A stretch of 64,000 nucleotides of DNA from assembly GCF_030272615.1 (NCBI RefSeq), contig NC_081409.1, positions 20,774,260-20,838,259 of the forward strand, read 5' to 3'. This document shows positions 58,462 to 64,000 of the stretch, in pieces. The notes beneath the pieces were generated by a model. The model worked only from the letters and a program-made list of their open reading frames with translations. It made no database searches and had not been told where the DNA came from. The translations under genes were made by a program, and so were the position numbers. The stretch's first letter is position 1. Each line of letters opens with the position of its first letter. The stretch comes from Cryptomeria japonica (taxonomy: Eukaryota; Streptophyta; Pinopsida; Cupressales; Cupressaceae).

Positions 58462-59351
58462 GGATAAATATCTTTTGAAACTTGGTTTTACTAAGGGTAG
58501 TGCTGACAGTAATTTATATTATAAAATCATTGATGATGACATACTAATTCTTGAAGTATTTGTTGATGATATTATTTTTGGAGGTGAAGATAAGTTATGC
58601 ATAGAATTTTCTAAGAATATGGAGAAAGAATTTGAGATGTCTATGATTGGTGAGATGAAATTTTTCTTAGGTTTTCAAATTACTTAGACTGACAAAGGTA
58701 TTTTCATCTCTCAAACTAATTATGCTAAGGAATTGTTGAATAAATTTGGTATGGGAGATTCTAAACCAGTAAGTAATCCTATGGTTATAAGTGAGAAATT
58801 GACAAGAAAAGATGTTTCTACACCGGTAAATCCTACAAGATACAAATCTATGATTGGAGGTTTTCTCTATTTGACTCAGACTAGGCTTGACATTATGAAT
58901 GTTGTTTGTATTGTTTCAAGATTTCAGAGTGATCCTAGAGATAATGAGATGGCAGTAAAAAGGATTTTTAGATACTTGCAAGGTGCATCAAAATATGGCT
59001 TGTGGTACCCTCGGGATGATAACTTTACTTTATGTGCATATACAGATGTTGATTGGGCTGTAGATGTTGATGACCGGAAAAGTACTTCCAGTGGAGCTTT
59101 CTTTCTTGGAAATAAGTTGGTTTCATGGATCAGCAAGAAACAGTCATGTACTTCTTTATCTATTGTTGAAGCTAAGTATGTTGTTGCTGCTACTAACTGT
59201 ACACAAATTTTATGGATGATGAAAATGTTGAAGGATATAAAGGTGGATTGTGATGCACCAATAGTTATTCACTGTGATAACTCTGTTGCTATTGATATAT
59301 CAAAGAATCTGGTATTTCATTCTAAGAGAAAGCACATATCGATCAAGTATA
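58462..59351 (+). pseudogene. S2 RT end and RNase H
   Basis: Resumes RT at KYLLKLGFTKG, with the active site VFVDDIIFGGEDK and EMKFFLGFQIT (stop at 58685). RNase H: YKSMIGGFLYLTQTR, FRYLQGASKYGLWY, CAYTDVDWA, VIHCDNSVAIDISKN. Otherwise open to 59350. The end of RNase H is cut by the next element's LTR. RNase H is noticeably less decayed than in S1. Confidence 0.92.
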
Positions 59352-60791
59352 TGTTGGAATTTGCATGAAGATTGCATTAATGATATGTTATGTTGTCATT
59401 GATGTCAATTGAACCGGTAATGGTATTTATGATATTGCTGATATTGTTGTCTTTATTGATATTATCTTGTAATCGGTAGGAAGAGATTTGAGGAAGATGT
59501 TGTAAACTGGTATGTAAGTTTGTGAGTTGAACCGGTAAACCAATGTATAAGGTTAAATACTTTCTATGTTATGTAACTGGTAAACCCTACCAGTTGATTT
59601 TTGTTAAACCTTAACCGATCAAGTTTGTTGGTTTAAGATCTAATGATGAGCAGTAATGATAGTGACACGTGTGATCATTGTATGAGGATAAGTTCAAATT
59701 GTTTTGGCACATTTGTTTGATTGTCCAGTGAATGAGAAAAGTGGATTGCCTCTAATGCATGGCGCGTGATGAGTTACAAAATCCAATGAAGTGGTTATTA
59801 TGGAGCGGTTGGAATTTTCTTGAAGAATGTGTATAGATTGTTATGTAAATCCAACCATCACACTTGAACTGATTTGTTTGTAATCTCTATGAGAGAATTA
59901 GGTTTTTGTTGTGTTACCGACCTAATTGATTTGTATTTAAGGTCGATGAAGTTGTTTTGTTTAGTGTTGGCAAAGTGTTGCCTAAAATCAGTTGAGTGTG
60001 TGGTTGTATAATCGAAGAATGGATCTGTAGTTTGAGTAAAGGCAGATTGAAGCTTAAAAGGATCCGATCAAGCAAATGTAGTGCTATTCAGACAGATCAA
60101 AAAAACCTGTTGTTTTCTAACAATTATAGAAGAATTGAAATCCCCTAACCGGGTAAGTTCTAACAATCTTGGTTACTTCTTAAATCCTCTAACAAGGTGA
60201 TCCATTAGCTTGGATTCTCAAATCCTCTACCGAAGTTACTCCTAACAGGGTATTTTCTTTTTATCAAGGCATTTTGTAAATCCCTTAACCGGGTGATTCC
60301 TAACAGGATCAGTTCTTAACATGACTTATTGTAAAAGCTTTAACAGGCTTTGTCTTAACATGGCAAACGTTAGAAGAGTTCAGATAGCTATCTTGTGAGT
60401 CTCATCTCACCGTGGTTTTTACCTATTTGGGTTTTCCACATATAAACATTTGTGTCATGTGGTGAATGTTTTTGTGTTTATGATCTTATTTGTTGATTTG
60501 ATTGACTACTTAACTATTCTGATAAGGCATGATAATTGGAAGGATTGAGAGATGAAATATGTTGACATATGATTAAGCATTTTTATGTTTACAAGATTGA
60601 AGTTGTTTACTATTAAGTTGTTATAACAGTTAACTGGGTGATGTTGAGTATTCTTATGAGTATTGATCTTGACAATGAAAGTTTACTTTGTGAGTTTGGG
60701 AAGTTTGTATTTATTTTTTAATTTACTGATTCACCCCCCCCCCCCCCCTCTCAGTAATCTATCAGATACTTATTCTTTCAGCATACCATCA
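59352..60791 (+). mobile_element. S3 5' LTR (Sirevirus-type)
   Basis: Starts TGTTGGAATTTGC, preceded by gtata (59347-59351, likely target repeat), and ends ...CATACCATCA before the primer site. Contains ACCGGT motifs, the CACCGTGGTTTTTACC block near 60408 and the hairpin 60723-60757. Inserted in S2 RNase H. Confidence 0.88.
60723..60757 (+). other. C-loop terminal hairpin of the S3 LTR
   Basis: TTACTGA and TCAGTAA form a perfect 7-bp stem around an uninterrupted C run. Confidence 0.7.
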
Positions 60792-60805
60792 ATTGGTATC
60801 AGAGC
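60792..60805 (+). other. S3 primer-binding site
   Basis: attggtatcagagc directly after the LTR, a perfect tRNA-iMet-type site. Confidence 0.9.
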
Positions 60806-60863
60806 ATCTCAGGTCCTCTTAAATCTAAAAGCCTAACAACTTGAGGAAAATATCTTGTAGATC

Positions 60864-61475
60864 ATGATGAAGAAGGAAGGTCTGAAGTTCAACAAAGATA
60901 ACTATAGGATATGGAGCGACAAAATGAATATTTACATTAAGAGTCTGGGAAGTCAGTATTGGGATCACATAGAAACTCTGACTGATGATTAGAAGAAAGA
61001 ACAACAAGAAAATCATCAAGCATTAGAGGCTATTATAAGTTCTCTGTCCGATGTTGAATATGTAGATGTTCATGGTCTTGAAACTGCATATGAAGTATGG
61101 AAAAAACTTGAAGATATTTATCGCAGTGATGAACATGTTAAGATTGCTAAAGAGGAGAGCCTAAGAGGAAAGTTTGATGACATGAGAATGTCTTAAGGTG
61201 AGAATATCCAACAATATGGTCAAAGGATAAAAGAGATATTTGGTGAAATAAAGAGTGTGGGAGGGAAAGTGGAAGATGCCACAGTGATCAGTAAGGTACT
61301 AAGAACCTTGCTACCAGTCTATGCTATCCGAGTTGCAGCTATTCAAGAGCTGAAGTCCATTGACAAAACTAAGGTAACTCTTGACTCTATCATTGGAAAA
61401 CTTACTACTTTTGAATTAAATGACTATGATGGTGTTACCTTGTCATTCATCCCTCATAACAAGAGTGAGTCGCCT
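60864..61475 (+). pseudogene. S3 gag, 3'-truncated
   Basis: ATG 60864. Reads KFNKDNYRIWSDKMNIYI, then AYEVWKKLEDIY, ENIQQYGQRIKEIFGEIKSVG and VSKVLR-like SKVLRTLLPVYAIRV, the UBN2-type Copia Gag. Stops near 60990 and 61194. Lost after LTFELND... where a Gypsy LTR begins. No zinc knuckle remains. Confidence 0.82.
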
Positions 61476-63312
61476 TGCAAAAATTTTAGTTGAGTCTTTG
61501 TCTTGTTAAAAATTTGTTGGTTCAATCCCTTATCCGCTTGTAAATAATTTTTTTAGATCCTTAACATTAAGGTTCAATGGTCTGTTGAACCTCTTGAACC
61601 CCTTGAACCATCTTGAACACAGTTCATAGTGTTCATTTAGGTACCGCAGGTTCTAAGTTGTGTCTAAGACATTTTCGGGCTAACATTCACTTAAGTGTTG
61701 TGCAAGTGATATGTCATATATTGTTCAAACAATTCAGAGAAGTTCAAACAGTTCATTCAGTTCAATCGGGTTCATTCAGTTCAATCAGGTTCACTCAGTT
61801 CAAGCAGGTTCATTCAGTTCAATCAGGTTCAAAGTAGTTCAGCAGGTTCCAAAAGTTCAAGCAGTTTAGGAATGTTCAACATGTTCAATGAAGTTAAAAG
61901 GTTCAATGCACAACCAAAATGGAGAGACAAAGAAATCAGTGGACAAATTTGGTCAACCAACAAAAGTTTGGAAGAGGAATTTGATTCACCATTTACTTAG
62001 GTAGCAATTGATTATTTTTCCTAGAGGATTGTGAAAGAATTAGCACGAAGAATGTTTATAAATTTCAATGTAGCCTGTAAATACAAATTTTCTAAGATAG
62101 CAAAATCAGTCTCTGTACAGGGGGTATATCTCTCACTTCAATCATTGGATCAAGCTAGATTTTGGATATGTTTTATGAAACCTATTTTTACAGGTTCTCA
62201 CCAAAGGAATTATGGAAATTCAATCTGGTCTGCAAGATACACTTAACAAAATACAAGTGTAGAACAAAGAACATGTTCTAATTTTTGTGACAGAAAAACT
62301 GTCATGTTGCAGGGGGCATATCTTTTGATTCCACCGTTGGATTTTTCTCATTTTTTTATATGTTGTGCATAGACAAGTTGTGCACATTTTCACTAGAGCG
62401 ATTAACTTAACTATGTCTCCTTCAAAAGATATGGTGGACTGAGCGCAGGTTTGTCCAAAGTGACCAACAACAACCAAGTTTACTATTTTCAAATATTAAC
62501 TAAGCACGACTTATATTTGTAACGGTGGAGCCCATAGTTAATTCATAAATATTATGTATTTTGAGTTATAATGTTTTCAGATTAAAACATTATGATTAAA
62601 TATTAGATTGAAGCCAAGATAGTGTGGAAGGAATGAAGACAGTTATTTATATCCAGCTGTCAACATATGATATGCCAGGATTCAGTTTTTGGTAACTGAA
62701 AGTGTCTCACCAAGGGGAAAAGAGGGATAGTAGCCAAAGGAAAGGAGGGGAGATTGTCTACAGGATTGAATGGTCTTTGAGCCATGTTTTTGGCATTTGT
62801 AAAAAGAAGAGAACTGATGTTAAATCTTTGAGTTTAAGTATGTTTTCTTTGATTGGAGATGATCTTTGAGTTGTCCCAATCATTTCAGATGTTGTCCTGT
62901 TCATTTGAAATGCGTATGCGTTTGTTAAAATCTTTGAATTTTAATTAATCATATATCTGAAATGAAATGTCAATCTTTCTTTTGTTTCCTTGAAGTTGGA
63001 AGATTAGACAAATGGCCTTTGTGCCTTTCATTTAGTTTTCTTTAAACTCATTAAATCTGTAATCACATTCATCTCATGTTAATGGATGAATGTTAGTTTA
63101 CCTTCTTTGTCTTCGGGTTAAAGGCATAGCAAGTTATTTGATTCTTTGAAAATAATTCAAAGGTAGCTGCGCCTTGGAAAATAAGCAGAGAGCACTTGTA
63201 TATAATTGTGGCAAGTGACTCAACTGTTGTGTTGCAAGTTTGTCTTTCAGCCTTGGGTGTTTAGGAGTCATTTTGTGCAGGTGTTTTGAGAAGACAAATC
63301 TGTTCACTAACA
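61476..63312 (+). mobile_element. 5' LTR of a Tat/Ogre-like Gypsy element
   Basis: The right end ...TCACTAACA (63312) is fixed by the primer-binding site that follows. The left end is uncertain, 61476 or 61491, where S3 gag stops matching. Contains a GTTCA-rich tandem repeat at 61735-61870. No supported ORF. Its lineage follows from the primer site only. Confidence 0.6.
61735..61870 (+). repeat. GTTCA-rich tandem repeat in the LTR
   Basis: Imperfect units of roughly 18-20 bp of the type gttcattcagttcaatcag, several in a row, with looser gttca units on both sides (61570-61910). Confidence 0.75.
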
Positions 63313-63336
63313 GATTTTTGGCGACTCTGTTGGGGT
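63313..63336 (+). other. Primer-binding site of the Tat/Ogre-like element
   Basis: A gatttt spacer followed by tggcgactctgttgggg (63319-63335), the form found after LTRs in Tat/Ogre-type Gypsy elements. It differs clearly from the iMet sites used by the other elements here. Confidence 0.75.
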
Positions 63337-63392
63337 CGAATCGCAGTCTCAGTGTTTTCTTTTCTCAGAAATTTGAAGGTACCTCCCCGAGG

Positions 63393-64000
63393 ATGGAGGT
63401 TGGCGGCTCTCTTGAAAATGAATACCATGAGGTATATCAAAGATATCCAGAAATTTTAAAATATTGGGTTCCAGCAAGAAGTGAAGATATCTCTGATATT
63501 TTTATCTTTATTCCACCATTTAAAGAAAACCCAATCAAAGAAGTTACAGAAGACTTGGCAAGGGAAGTAGGATTTCTAAAATCCTTCTATGGTGCTGTCC
63601 TTATCAAGAGAAAATCCATTGTGCAAAAACCATCAGCAAGCAAGAAGGAGCAAATTGGTGTTGAAGATGATCGTTCCTATGAGATGCCACAACAACAAGA
63701 AAGATCAACTATCAAAGAAGAGAACCCCACTGTGAAAATTTTAGAATATAGAAATGGGGTTGAGCACCATGATGTTTTGATAAATGAAGAAACAGATTGG
63801 ATGCTTGTTATGCGTAATGATGATGTGCTTCTTTCACAAAGTAAAGTAAGTATTCTTGTGAGAGCAGATTTCATACTTAATAAAACAGCTTGCTTTGCTG
63901 AAATATGTCATGATACTATAGATTTTGTAAAAAATGATGATCTTGGTATCATTTATTTTGAAGATTATGTAGTTTCCCTTGAGGAGGTTTCTAGACATCA
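63393..64000 (+). CDS. Unidentified ORF downstream of the Tat/Ogre-like primer site, open at window end
   Basis: ATG 63393 begins a frame with no stop in over 200 codons, still open at the window edge. It starts MEVGGSLENEYHEVYQRYPE and is moderately acidic, with no zinc knuckle, protease or polymerase motif so far. Ogre-type elements carry an extra ORF of unknown function before gag, and this position fits, but I cannot confirm homology. It might also be the Gag N-terminus. Being unbroken, it suggests this element is younger than its neighbours. Confidence 0.6.
   Translation, partial: MEVGGSLENEYHEVYQRYPEILKYWVPARSEDISDIFIFIPPFKENPIKEVTEDLAREVGFLKSFYGAVLIKRKSIVQKPSASKKEQIGVEDDRSYEMPQQQERSTIKEENPTVKILEYRNGVEHHDVLINEETDWMLVMRNDDVLLSQSKVSILVRADFILNKTACFAEICHDTIDFVKNDDLGIIYFEDYVVSLEEVSRH

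Noticed and set aside
61735-61870. CRISPR-like array
   Set aside because: Units are contiguous, imperfect and without unique spacers; the context is a plant LTR.

Overview
The window is repeat-dense nuclear DNA of a seed plant with a large genome. Everything I can identify is LTR-retrotransposon sequence: Copia elements of Sirevirus type, Gypsy chromoviruses, and LTRs of other Gypsy lineages, mostly decayed and nested in each other. I see no intact single-copy host gene, no tRNA or rRNA gene and no CRISPR array. The species cannot be read from the sequence. The mass of old nested elements would suit a gymnosperm or a large-genome angiosperm.

Layout. 1-7483: plus-strand non-autonomous element NA1 (tail of a zinc-knuckle ORF, a large novel ORF, 3' LTR), carrying two solo LTRs. 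7484-9944: Sirevirus-type Copia pol fragment into which NA1 inserted. 9945-10010: small inverted LTR-end fragment. 10011-10287 and 20249-20964: two halves of an unrecognised coiled-coil ORF split by G1, an almost complete Gypsy chromovirus (10288-20243) that itself holds a solo LTR. 21185-26361: minus-strand NA2, cut by a minus-strand Gypsy LTR (R1, 26362-27570). 27766-32277: minus-strand NA3. 32278-34094: minus LTR with a solo LTR inside. 34095-35313: unassigned. 35314-39477: truncated chromovirus G2. 39478-40777: 3' end of a plus-strand Sirevirus-like element. 40778-44587: minus-strand NA4. 44591-45795: second R LTR. 45796-49814: chromovirus G3 split by a solo LTR. 49815-52961: inverted and truncated LTRs. 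52962-59351: Sirevirus-like Copia element S2 with a solo LTR in its RT. 59352-61475: start of another Copia element (S3). 61476-64000: LTR, primer-binding site and an open, unidentified ORF of a Tat/Ogre-like Gypsy element.

The most notable system is the NA family, present four times (NA1-NA4). It keeps Sirevirus-style LTRs, primer-binding site and polypurine tract but shows no protease, integrase, RT or RNase H. It carries instead (i) ORF1, a coiled-coil protein ending in tandem CCHC zinc knuckles with no recognisable capsid domain, and (ii) ORF2, a protein of about 1000-1100 residues with a conserved N-terminal domain and a charged coiled-coil tail. A telo-box plus TATA-like pair lies 165-320 bp upstream of ORF2 in all four copies. 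Presumably such elements are mobilised by the enzymes of related Copia elements such as S2. Separately, eleven Sirevirus-type LTRs end in a C-rich-loop hairpin whose stem sequence differs between families while base pairing is kept, which points to a selected structure.
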